Source of the DNA: Micropterix aruncella
Taxonomy: Eukaryota > Arthropoda > Insecta > Lepidoptera > Micropterigidae
Direction of reading: 5' to 3'
Assembly (NCBI GenBank): GCA_944548615.1
Contig: OX155967.1
Location: 24,891,898 to 24,955,897 of the forward strand
DNA: 64,000 bases
In this document: in pieces, positions 55,534 to 64,000 of the stretch
How the letters are laid out: each line of letters begins with the position of its first letter
How positions within the stretch are numbered: position 1 is the stretch's first letter
Notes under the pieces: model-generated
The model's input: the letters and a program-made list of their open reading frames with translations, nothing else
Told to the model about the DNA's origin: nothing
The model's database searches: none
Position numbers and translations under genes: made by a program

Positions 55534-57132
55534 ATGGATTGCAATACAAGAATAACAAGAAGTATGATGAAATTGACAGACAACATTTCAGACGGAAATG
55601 AGACTGCGACAGGACATAATCATGACACTACTATGAGGCCATTATCAGAAGCAACAGAAAAATATGAGGCATTAAGCGAAGAATATGAGTCAATTAACAA
55701 TGTAATAAAAACCTTGGGTTTACAGCTGGAAACCGCAAATAGCGAAAAATTGAAACTGATTAACCAGCATAATGACGACTATATGGAATTTGATAAAGTA
55801 TGCAAAGATAATATTAAATTAAAAACACAACTGGCTAAGCTGAAATACGAAATGGACGAAGCAGTTAGTAACCATTCCAATGCCATATCAAGGCTTGCCG
55901 ATTATGAAAGACAACGATCTGAGTTTAAAGATATCCACGATTATGTTACATCACTAGAGAAGAAAATCGCTAAGTATGAACGGAAGGTCGCACTCTACTC
56001 CAACAAACAAGAGGAGCAATTATTCAACAGTATCAAAAGTGAAACCAAAAAGGACACTAAAATATTAAAGATGACTAAATCAATCAAAGAAAAGGAAGCC
56101 GAATGTGCTTTACTAATCGAATCTTTAAAAGAAAAAGAGTCGATTATAGCAAATTGTATTTGTTATAGGGCTAGTATCCCTTCTACCTCAACAAGCAATC
56201 CGTATATAGATAATAAGGACTTTCCCACGGAAACTAAACCGAGGAGAAATAAAGCCGCAAAAAAGAAAACAAGTTGTAAAACTGACGGCACCGGAAAACC
56301 GAAAAAATCTAGTGTCTGTAAAAAGACTATCGAACATCAGCATAAAAATCAGACAGACAACACTAAGAAGGATCTCTCGAAGATAACCAACGCTAAAGAT
56401 AAGGACATCAACGTACCACGGCTTTTGGACATCGCAGCTCCCGCTAGAAAGAAATCGAGTATTGTGCGTCAGCCCAGCCTTACCGATATGACCACGAAAA
56501 AGAAGGGCAACAAAGATCGCGTGTCGAAACCAGAAGCACTAATCAAACAGAGAAAAGTGCTGATCTTGACAGATGAAAATGGCAGGATGTGTGCAGGACT
56601 CTTAAAAGCGATGCTCCCTAAAAACTTCCAAGTAACAAGCATTACAAAAACAAATGCACAACTTTTTGGGGTGTGTAATGTTACTAAAAATATGGTGTCA
56701 AACCTTGACAAAAATGACTACGTCATAGTAATGGGTGGCGTACACTACAGCTACCTTAATAACCAACGTAGGAAAGAGCACACGCACTGTCTACTTGAAA
56801 CCTGCTTAAAAAAATTGTTCGACTCGACAAAAAATACAAATATGGTAATGTGCAGCGTCCCTTATAGACTAGACGATAATCGTAACAATTACGATATTTA
56901 CGACATTAATACGAATATAAATTTAATTGCGCTGTCAAACAAAGATGTAACTTTTGTGCCACTAGCAGATAGTCTGGAGGAAATCGACTATGTTGTGAGA
57001 GGGTCGCACCTTAACTTAAGAGGAAAAAGAAAATTTACAGCAAATATTAAAGACGCAATCCTAAATGATATTATGAACAAACAGCCGCCAAAAAACGGAC
57101 CAGGACCACCGACGCCCCAAGGAAAAAGATAA
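55534..57132 (+). CDS. CR1-like ORF1 protein: coiled coil, basic region, SGNH-like domain
   Basis: RNA-binding/chaperone-type ORF1 product of a CR1-clade LINE, 532 aa from the first in-frame ATG (MDCNTRITRSMMKL). Residues about 35-205 are heptad-rich coiled coil (KYEALSEEYESINNVIKTLG and onward). A lysine-rich segment follows (KPRRNKAAKKK; GKPKKSSVCKK). From about 340 a SGNH/esterase-like fold begins with VLILTDENGRMCAG, then VIVMGGVHYSY, and ends with GSHLNLRGKRKF near 490. CR1 ORF1 esterases are known. Here the position of the nucleophile Ser (GDS) reads D-E-N, while the late His is kept, so hydrolysis is unlikely. The reading frame is intact. It overlaps ORF2 in the -1 frame by 64 nt. Confidence 0.85.
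   Translation: MDCNTRITRSMMKLTDNISDGNETATGHNHDTTMRPLSEATEKYEALSEEYESINNVIKTLGLQLETANSEKLKLINQHNDDYMEFDKVCKDNIKLKTQLAKLKYEMDEAVSNHSNAISRLADYERQRSEFKDIHDYVTSLEKKIAKYERKVALYSNKQEEQLFNSIKSETKKDTKILKMTKSIKEKEAECALLIESLKEKESIIANCICYRASIPSTSTSNPYIDNKDFPTETKPRRNKAAKKKTSCKTDGTGKPKKSSVCKKTIEHQHKNQTDNTKKDLSKITNAKDKDINVPRLLDIAAPARKKSSIVRQPSLTDMTTKKKGNKDRVSKPEALIKQRKVLILTDENGRMCAGLLKAMLPKNFQVTSITKTNAQLFGVCNVTKNMVSNLDKNDYVIVMGGVHYSYLNNQRRKEHTHCLLETCLKKLFDSTKNTNMVMCSVPYRLDDNRNNYDIYDINTNINLIALSNKDVTFVPLADSLEEIDYVVRGSHLNLRGKRKFTANIKDAILNDIMNKQPPKNGPGPPTPQGKR
57090..57096 (+). promoter_or_regulatory. Candidate -1 ribosomal frameshift heptamer A AAA AAC
   Basis: ORF1 codons here are CCA AAA AAC, so the run fits the X XXY YYZ rule exactly. 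Slipping back one base enters the ORF2 frame, 36 nt before the ORF1 stop at 57132. No strong downstream hairpin is obvious; a GGACCAGGACCACC run follows. Confidence 0.5.
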
Positions 57133-59996
57133 CGGATTCTGAAGCTTCTTTCCTCAAAGTGATACACCAAAATATGCAAGGTTTAAGAAATAAAACTCTG
57201 GACGCTAGCCTGGAACTGGAAAACCGAAAGGCAAACATATTTTGTGTTAGTGAATCGTGGTTTAATGAAAATGAACAAAATACTATTACTATATCTGGAT
57301 TCACATTAGCGAGTTGTTTTACGAGAATCAACCATATTAGGGGCGGATCTGCCATATTTGTAAGATCAGGTGTATCATTTAAAGTTCGTGATGATATTTG
57401 CAAACTGTCTGTTGAAACGATAATAGAAATTAGTTGTGTACAACTCCCTGAGTTCTCAGCTTACATTCTCTGCTTCTATAGAAGCCCGCACGCAGATTTT
57501 CAAGCATTTATTAATATTTTAGAATCAGCATTAGATAAACTAGACAGTACTTCTACCATAATATTATGTGGGGATTTTAATACTAACTTTGCTGAGAAAT
57601 GTAATCAGGGCGATGCTTTAATGGATGTTTGTCTGTCTTATGATCTGATCAAAACCATCAATTTCCCAACAAGGACAACAGCCAGCAGTAGTAAATGTAT
57701 TGATAATATTTTCACTAACTCAGAAGATTTTTCCGTTACCACAGCTTACTGCGGACTGTCAGATCATAGCGGACAAATGATCACTCTAAAGTGTCACAAT
57801 ATTAAAAAAAATGCTGTACGCACTTATTATAATAGAAATGTAACAAAAAAGAGCCTTGACGACTTTCAGGCAGCCTTGATTAAAAATAATTTCGTCGTAT
57901 CTACAGACAACTCACACCGAGCATACCATGACTTTTTAAAATGGTATCTGTCAGCGCTCGATAGCTCAATTCCTATGAGGCAGTCAACTCGAAAGCAATC
58001 AAAAAGTTTTAACGATTGGGCAACACCGGGAATTAAGATATCCAGAGCGCGGATGTTTCATTTAAATGAAATTCAAAAAGAAACAAATGACAGCTTTGTC
58101 CTTGATTATATTAAATTCTATAAAAAAACATACAAAAAAATTGTTTGGGTTGCCAAGCAAAAATACTTAAAAAATAGTATTGATAATTCTAATAACAAAA
58201 TTAGGGCAGCCTGGAATATCATCAAGAAAGAATGTGGTCGCAGTATGCCAGTAAATAACGGATTGCATCTCACAGTAGATGGTGAGCATATAGACAATGC
58301 GGGAACAGTCGCAGAACACTTTAATGATTATTTTGTTAATGTACCTAGAAATTTAAGTAATTTAAATACAGCACACTGCACAGCTTCAAGCTTACTTTAT
58401 AGCTACTGCAATAGAAACCCAATATCATTAGGGTTTTCTCCTACCACTTCCGAGGAAATAGTCAAAGTTGCCAAAGATATAAAATGTAAAAATTCAACTG
58501 ATCTGTGGAATATCTCCACAAAAATCCTTAAGAGTTCTGTCACTAGCATCGCAGACGAATTGTCGGTTATTTTTAATCATTGTTTGGAATATGGATTCTT
58601 TCCCACGGAATTGAAACTGGCAAAAGTGATACCCATTTACAAAAAGGGATGTTGTGACAACATGACTAATTATCGCCCTATATCGCTTTTGCCAGTTTTT
58701 AGCAAGATTCTTGAAAAAATTATTCTCACGAGATTGACCAATTTCTTTTCAGAAAATAATATTCTCAGCATTAAGCAATTTGGTTTCCAAAAAAATCTTT
58801 CAACCCAAGATGCCATTGCTAATCTCATAAAGAAAACACTACTAAGCCTTGACAATAGCAAAAAAACAGTTGGCATTTTCTGTGATCTCTCTAAGGCTTT
58901 TGATTGTGTAGAACATTCAGTTCTACTAGAGAAACTAGAACACTACGGGATTAGGAATAGGGAACTAGCGCTCATACAGTCCTACTTACAAGGTCGTACC
59001 CAGATTACGCAAGTGGGAAGTAGCAAAAGTACCCCACAAAGTATCTCCAAAGGTGTCCCTCAAGGCTCTATACTTGGCCCCTTTCTTTTTCTTGTTTATA
59101 TAAACGACATCCCTGATTGCATTAGGTCAGTGGATGATGAGATTATCCTATTCGCCGATGACACATCCCTTCTTTTTAGCGATAAAAATAGAGACGAGCT
59201 TGAAATAAGGATTAATGAAACGATAAATAGACTTGCTGTCTGGTTCCAAGTTAATAAACTCTCGTTGAATGTTTCAAAATCTAAAACAGTGTGTTTTTCT
59301 TTACGGCCGTCCGACTCTAATAATATAGCCTTATTCTTTGGAACAGACGAATTGGAAAATGTCTCTTCTACTAAATTTCTAGGTTTGCAGATCGACCAAA
59401 AATTGCAATGGTCCGATCACTTAGAAGAGCTTAGTAAAAAGCTGTGTAGGGCTGTTTACGCAATAAAAAAGATTAGAAATTTATGCGGCTTTGAGGCTGC
59501 TAAATCTGTATATTTTGCTTATTTTCATTCTTTGATGACATATGGTCTAATGTTTTGGGGAATGGCAGCAAATTCGAAGAGGATTCTTATCCTTCAGAAA
59601 AGGGCTTTACGCAGTCTTTACAGAGCTTCTCCAAGAACTTCGTGTAAGCCGTTTTTCATCAAGTCGGGAATCATGACGATGTACTCGTGCTATATCCAAC
59701 AAAATATTATGTTCGCTCGTAAGCACATATCGGATGTCCCGGCGAATAGCGATTTCCATCAACACAATACAAGAAATAAATCTGATCTACATCTAAATCG
59801 GCACAGGCTTAGTAAAGTGCGCAACAGTTTCCTTCATCAAAGCCTGTGTTATTATAACAAGGTCCCAACACATATCAGAAGTCTTGGAGAGAACCAATTT
59901 AAAAAAGTCTTATTTAATGGCCTAGTCAAGAATCCTGTATATGACTTAAGAGATTTGAATAATGCTGAATTCTTATTCCAGAGCATCCTAATGTAA
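57096..59996 (+). CDS. CR1-like ORF2: endonuclease and reverse transcriptase
   Basis: Enzyme that nicks target DNA and reverse-transcribes the element. The apurinic-type endonuclease begins at VIHQNMQGLRNKTLD (57159 on), with CVSESWF, LCGDFNTNF and LSDHSGQM. The RT has KVIPIYKKG, NYRPISLLPVFSKILEKI, FCDLSKAFDCVEH, SKGVPQGSILGPFLF and the catalytic FADDTSLLF. The C-terminus ends HNTRNKSDLHLNRHRLSKV ... FYHQ-like YYNKVPTHIRSLGENQFKK. About 945 codons are open. The frame is open from 57069, but its first ATG (57174) lies after the conserved endonuclease Asn (HQN). Translation therefore probably comes from -1 frameshifting at A AAA AAC (57090-57096) in ORF1, or from non-AUG or reinitiation events. 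Intact and likely young. Confidence 0.88.
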   Translation, partial: RTRTTDAPRKKITDSEASFLKVIHQNMQGLRNKTLDASLELENRKANIFCVSESWFNENEQNTITISGFTLASCFTRINHIRGGSAIFVRSGVSFKVRDDICKLSVETIIEISCVQLPEFSAYILCFYRSPHADFQAFINILESALDKLDSTSTIILCGDFNTNFAEKCNQGDALMDVCLSYDLIKTINFPTRTTASSSKCIDNIFTNSEDFSVTTAYCGLSDHSGQMITLKCHNIKKNAVRTYYNRNVTKKSLDDFQAALIKNNFVVSTDNSHRAYHDFLKWYLSALDSSIPMRQSTRKQSKSFNDWATPGIKISRARMFHLNEIQKETNDSFVLDYIKFYKKTYKKIVWVAKQKYLKNSIDNSNNKIRAAWNIIKKECGRSMPVNNGLHLTVDGEHIDNAGTVAEHFNDYFVNVPRNLSNLNTAHCTASSLLYSYCNRNPISLGFSPTTSEEIVKVAKDIKCKNSTDLWNISTKILKSSVTSIADELSVIFNHCLEYGFFPTELKLAKVIPIYKKGCCDNMTNYRPISLLPVFSKILEKIILTRLTNFFSENNILSIKQFGFQKNLSTQDAIANLIKKTLLSLDNSKKTVGIFCDLSKAFDCVEHSVLLEKLEHYGIRNRELALIQSYLQGRTQITQVGSSKSTPQSISKGVPQGSILGPFLFLVYINDIPDCIRSVDDEIILFADDTSLLFSDKNRDELEIRINETINRLAVWFQVNKLSLNVSKSKTVCFSLRPSDSNNIALFFGTDELENVSSTKFLGLQIDQKLQWSDHLEELSKKLCRAVYAIKKIRNLCGFEAAKSVYFAYFHSLMTYGLMFWGMAANSKRILILQKRALRSLYRASPRTSCKPFFIKSGIMTMYSCYIQQNIMFARKHISDVPANSDFHQHNTRNKSDLHLNRHRLSKVRNSFLHQSLCYYNKVPTHIRSLGENQFKKVLFNGLVKNPVYDLRDLNNAEFLFQSILM

Positions 59997-60412
59997 AATA
60001 ACGGATAATTCATGATAATCAACTTTGCCAAAGAACGTAATTTTTATTTTTATTTTTATCGACGACGGCTGTATTGCTAGATTTGACAATTAACTTAAAT
60101 TTAGATATTTTTAATATACCCTCATCTATTTTCTTGACCATCATATTATTGCCTTGATAATTATGACTACAGACATTGAGCTCTTTTTTTGATCAGCAAT
60201 TCTGATTATTAGATTATTTTCTATTTATCAATGGTTTTCAAACCAATTATAATTTACTAAAATTAATTTATATTGCCACAACTATATAATGATAGTTAAT
60301 ATTCTTTAATTAATTACATTATTTAAAATTTTAGAGACAAAGACGCATCCAAGTGTAGGAAAGCCTACCTACTGGAGCAGAAATAAATTGAAATTGAAAT
60401 TGAAAATTGAAA

Positions 60413-60637
60413 ACATATTTATTGGACGCGTCCGTCAGCCGCGGCTTACGGACGCGACTTAAAGGTATCTGTGTAATGAATGTCTACTGTTCCGTGCACA
60501 TTATCGGACGTAAGTCGCGGACGTGACATTGAGGCTTTGGACGTCCGATAGAGATCCGCAAGCCGCGTCCCAAACGACTGTGCATACTATCAGTCGCGTC
60601 CTTAAGCCGCGGCTTACGGACGCGTCCGATAATATGT
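60413..60637. mobile_element. GC-rich foldback element in the CR1 tail
   Basis: GGACGCGTCCGTCAGCCGCG near the left is inverted at the right (CGCGGCTTACGGACGCGTCC). The outermost ACATATT and AATATGT also pair. About 225 bp, no ORF. It directly abuts the (TTGAAA)n tail. Confidence 0.78.
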
Positions 60638-60728
60638 TTGCCTCTTGAATTTATTATTTATAAAGCAAAACATAGGTAGGTAGGAATCTTAAGCGGGTTT
60701 TATACAAATTTAGGGTTCATGGGGGCAA

Positions 60729-60819
60729 TTCTTGAAAAAAATATCATGCCAAATTTGTCTACAGTCCATTTGATTTACATGGACCATAGACAAATTTGGC
60801 ATGCTTTTTTTTCAAGAAT
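60729..60819. repeat. Long hairpin
   Basis: TTCTTGAAAAAAATATCATG ... AAATTTGTCTA..GTCCAT is inverted as ATGGACCATAGACAAATTTG ... TTTCAAGAA. Arms are about 40 bp with a short centre. Confidence 0.8.
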
Positions 60820-60868
60820 AGGCCTCCAGCTTAGAAGCTTTATAGTTGCTAACATAATGGCATAGGCA

Positions 60869-61115
60869 ATAGACTGCGTAGTAATGTTAAAATAGTATAA
60901 GGTAGTTGTAATAAATGACTAGACTACATAGTAATGTTTAAATAGTATAATGTAGTTTTAAATAACCTAGACAATGTATACATAATTACATAGTATGATG
61001 CAGTCGCAGTAAACACCTAGTCTGTGTAATGTTTAAATAATGTAATGTAGTCCTAATAAGTACCTAGACTGCGTAGTATTTAAATAGTATAATGTAGTTG
61101 TAATAAATACCTAGA
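60869..61115 (+). repeat. Minisatellite, about 50-58 bp units
   Basis: About five diverged units with CTAGACT.CGTAGTAATGTT, AAATAGTATAATGTAGTTGT and AATAAATACCTAGACTG. Confidence 0.75.
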
Positions 61116-61439
61116 CTGATCCGACTACAATTTGTTTTATTTTATGATTATCATAGCGCACACAATTTATGTACCTATTACTTCAGGATTTTGCTAATAT
61201 TTGCCTACGTTTTAATATTACCTACCTACACCTATTATTATCACCCTGTATTTTTTAAATCAAGAAACTATTTATTTTAAAATATTAACTTTTTGATTTG
61301 GGCCTTTACCACCGAGAAAAAGAATAGTGAACGTTGAACGTTGAACGCCAAAAGTTGAACTAAAAATGATTATTTCTCTGTAATCCACCATCCAAATCAA
61401 AAAGTTGTACATGATTTCAACTCAGTTTTTTGTCTAAAA

Positions 61440-62060
61440 CAGTGGTTCCCAATTAATTCCCCCCCCCCCCCCGAGTACCCCTTTGAAAAATAACCCAAAC
61501 ACGCGTGCCCCTTGCATTCAACATGATAAATTTAAAAAAAATGTCGTTATTTATTAAGTATAAAAACGTAATCTCAAATTAATGGAATAATTATTTTTCC
61601 AATATTTATTTTTATCAAATAATAAATTTAATAATAACAAATTGACATACTTATTATGCTAACTAACTTAATTATATTATATGCTGTTTAATAAGACAAA
61701 ATAGTATGTGCGAGTCCCTTCTTAATCAAGTTCTATTTTAGTCATCTTCGACCTGAAGTCAACGACGATCTTTGGGTTTTATAATTGTTATTGCCGAAAA
61801 TCCGCTCTCACAGCGGTAAGTCGTGCAAAATGGTAGTTTTTTAAATGCCGCTTTGCTAACGCAATAAACGCCCTTTAGGTCAGTCCCAAAATTAACCAGC
61901 GATTGCTCTGCTAAACACCTAGTCTGCTGTTGCATGTCTCTTAATTCTTCTTGGTCGGAGATGGGTAGATGGTTGGTGGAAAGGGTTCATGAAAGGGTTC
62001 CAAAAAACCCACTTCCATTGCGATGTTTCTGAAAAATAGTTGCGTAACTCTTTTTATAGA
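61440..62060 (-). pseudogene. hAT transposase remnant (ZBED5/FAM200-like)
   Basis: Minus strand reads LPFCTTYRCESGFSAITIIK and PKDRR, then a stop and LQVEDD, the C-terminal dimerisation region of ZBED5/FAM200-type hAT transposases (about 61870-61720). CAGTGGTTCCCAATTAATT at 61440 looks like the terminal repeat. A 14-base poly-C run is at 61459-61472. Several stops; dead. Confidence 0.65.
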
Positions 62061-62639
62061 TTTCGCAAGCGACTGTTTACGATCGTTCTATATATTCCTT
62101 CAATGACAAAAAGTCGCATACAAATATTGCTTTAGATTTGCACACTTGTCATATTTGCATATACCAAGCAACAATGTCCAGAGACATTTTGTGCTGGTTA
62201 GTTCAACTTTATCTTACATACTGGGCCCAAATGCGTTTCTTTGTGAACTAAAACTAAAATTAGTCCAAGCGAACGAGACAGAGCAATACGTTAGATCGGA
62301 ATATGAAACGAACGATCGTCGATAAATACTACCTGCCGAACTTATACTCGTCCAAATAAATTCGAGCATGATTTCACCTTGGCGGGCAGTTTCAAAGCGA
62401 AAAAGTGACAACCGTTCATCTCACACTCCGCTCTAGCGTATTGCCCTGCCTCGTTCACACCAGGGTTGGATTGATTTTACCCAACCCGAAAAAAGGCACT
62501 GGGTTAAATTGGGTAAAACCCACCTGAAAAAACCCGAGGGTTATTGACGAATGTGGGTTTTTGAAAAAATACTTGTTTATAATAATTAAACCAATGAACG
62601 GATATAGCATTTATATTATATTTTATCAAAAAGAAAAAA

Positions 62640-62830
62640 AAGGATGTATTTTGACACACCCAGTCTGTTCCGTAATTTACTCCAGACCATTCCAAATGTT
62701 GAAAAGTCTTTCAATTGATGCAGAACTGGCCGGACAAGTGTAATGCCGACTAGTTTTGGCATGATTTATAAGATAACTTATGGATGTTACGTGGATAGGC
62801 AGCAGATGCAAAAACAAGGTAGAACACTCA
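62640..62830 (-). pseudogene. Second hAT transposase remnant
   Basis: Minus strand CPASSASIERLFNIWNGLE is a hAT dimerisation motif (usually PASSA.ER.FS). Short frame, no other domain. It lies 3' of a low-complexity ACCCAACCC/GGGTT region at 62470-62560. Confidence 0.6.
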
Positions 62831-64000
62831 ACTTGATTTATTACAAAACTATTACAATACTCTTTAAGAGGGTGCTGCACGAAATTTCTCAAATTAGGGT
62901 CTAGCGTTTTAGTTATTCCGCTAAAACTACGCTAATAAAAGCAGTGACAAAAAACACTCGTTTTTATCAATAAGTCATTTATAAGGTGAGCTAATAAATT
63001 TGGCAATAGTTTGCGTAGTTTTTTATAAAAACACCCGAGAAAATATACAAAAATGGGCGCGGGGTTTTAGTCCTCACTGGGAAAATAATAACTAATTTGA
63101 ATTACAAATTATTATAAAAGAAAGTTAAATGACATATCTTCACTATAAGCTATTTAAATTTCAATGATTGTAATAGGATTTTATACAATAAATCCCAGAA
63201 AATCAGGTATCAGATTCTCCATACATTTTTTGTATGGGCTGGCCGCGTTAATAAATACACAGGCGCGCTATGAAATAGATTCACTTCCCTGCTGCTATTG
63301 AAAGCGGGAGCACGTCTTTTTCGGTTAGCTCTTATCAGTTCCCGCTCACGTAATATTTTATTCTTCTACACCGCAGTGCCGCGTCGTCACGCATCGCATG
63401 CACGAGAAAGCAAACAGCAGTAAGTATTTTATTTTTTATATTTGTTTTTTATTAATGGATGTTTATGCCATCTTTGTTATAACTTATTATAATACTCTAC
63501 ATGTATTTTAGTTAATGGGGAAGCGTAAGAAAACATATTTCGTTTTTTGAGAAACGCCATAGAATCAGCGTGAAATTTCAGTCTGAAGACATGAGAAAGC
63601 GATGTTGTTTTCAGTCCGAGATATAAGAAAATGAGATAGTTTTAAACCCCAAGATTCGATCGATACGATGCTCATTATATAAAAAATAGATCGACTCCAA
63701 TAAGCGTAAAACAATTGAAAATATTTTCTGAAGGGACCACTATTCGAAACTTGTAATCTCGAATAGTTTAGTTAATTTGCGTGAAAAACCTGAAATTCAA
63801 TAAAAAAATACTGAAAGACGCATAAACCATGTACAGGTAGAATATTGATTTTGAATATTGATTTTGAAAAGCAGTTTCGCCATCAGGAGTGAGCAACGAA
63901 GGACATTTCGGCATGCAGATGTAACATTTTCGTAAGTTGAAAATAAGTGGTTGGCTGTAAGATATTTAGCTTACAAAGAGCATAGATAGGATATGCACTG
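62831..64000. other. No gene seen
   Basis: AT-rich sequence. A short GC-richer stretch at 63360-63420 ends in CAG followed by GTAAGTATT and could be an untranslated first exon with a donor site. Nothing else supports it. Confidence 0.35.

Larger units (their letters stand above)
54700..60412 (+). mobile_element. Full-length-looking CR1-like LINE
   Basis: Two open ORFs, a 3' UTR with TCCAAGTGTAGGAAAGCCTA and a (TTGAAA)n-type tail at 60388-60412. The 5' end is not defined; 54700-55530 is likely 5' UTR. Truncated relatives are at 30731-33030 and 37491-38133. It starts within about 0.4-1 kb of the OR-A stop codon, on the same strand. Confidence 0.8.

Noticed and set aside
57159..57161. Ordinary ORF2 start at 57159
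   Set aside because: The codon there is GTG, not ATG. The frame is open upstream and the first ATG (57174) is inside the endonuclease domain.
63360..63430. Possible first exon ending in AGCAG-TAAGTATT
   Set aside because: Only a donor-like sequence and local GC rise support it; no coding or promoter evidence, so it is noted but not called as a gene.

Overview
The window looks like nuclear DNA from a moth or butterfly. It is AT-rich, has long (TA)n arrays, and is packed with transposons typical of Lepidoptera: Helitron, mariner, hAT, piggyBac-type MITEs, Penelope-like elements, and CR1, RTE-like and I-like LINEs. It also carries spliced insect odorant-receptor exons. There is no bacterial, phage or CRISPR content. 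Most long ORFs are transposon genes, repeat read-through or antisense shadows. The host genes are visible only as short exons with matching splice phases.

Host genes. Two paralogous odorant-receptor (OR) genes point away from each other. OR-B is on the minus strand. Exons 1-3 lie at 4955-5117, 1970-2134 and 1099-1254, and the rest is left of the window. OR-A is on the plus strand, has ten coding exons from 26448 to 54288, and appears complete. Its exons total 1254 nt (417 codons plus stop) and every junction phase agrees. Exons 2 and 3 have identical lengths in the two genes (165 and 156 nt), and both genes use an AAG acceptor for exon 3. Each receptor would be an odorant-gated ion-channel subunit working with Orco in antennal neurons.

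Layout. 1-5.1 kb: OR-B with (TA)n arrays and a dispersed repeat (here called U1). 5.3-18.3 kb: broken mariner, more U1, a hairpin repeat (U3), a solo LTR, an inverted RTE-like pair, a minisatellite and a piggyBac-type MITE. 18.2-21.6 kb: a three-level nest, with a Ty3/gypsy element inside a hAT transposon inside a U4 repeat. 21.6-26.4 kb: LINE tail, second U3 locus, foldback element, Penelope fragment. 26.4-54.3 kb: OR-A, whose introns hold a Helitron, MITEs, two Penelope insertions with target-site duplications (TSDs), CR1 pieces, a hAT with a perfect TSD, a LINE in which a (TA)n array has grown, and an I-like LINE. 54.7-60.4 kb: an apparently intact CR1-like LINE just downstream of OR-A. 60.4-64 kb: foldbacks, a minisatellite and hAT remnants; no gene seen.

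The observations I rate highest are: the CR1 ORF1/ORF2 junction, which carries a canonical A AAA AAC -1 slippery heptamer while ORF2 lacks an ATG ahead of its endonuclease; the Penelope insertions, which are head-to-head composites each bounded by a single 12-13 bp TSD, one ending 13 nt from an OR-A exon; and the OR-A exon 3 tandem acceptor, whose second site would cause immediate truncation. All calls come from reading the sequence; no database search was run.
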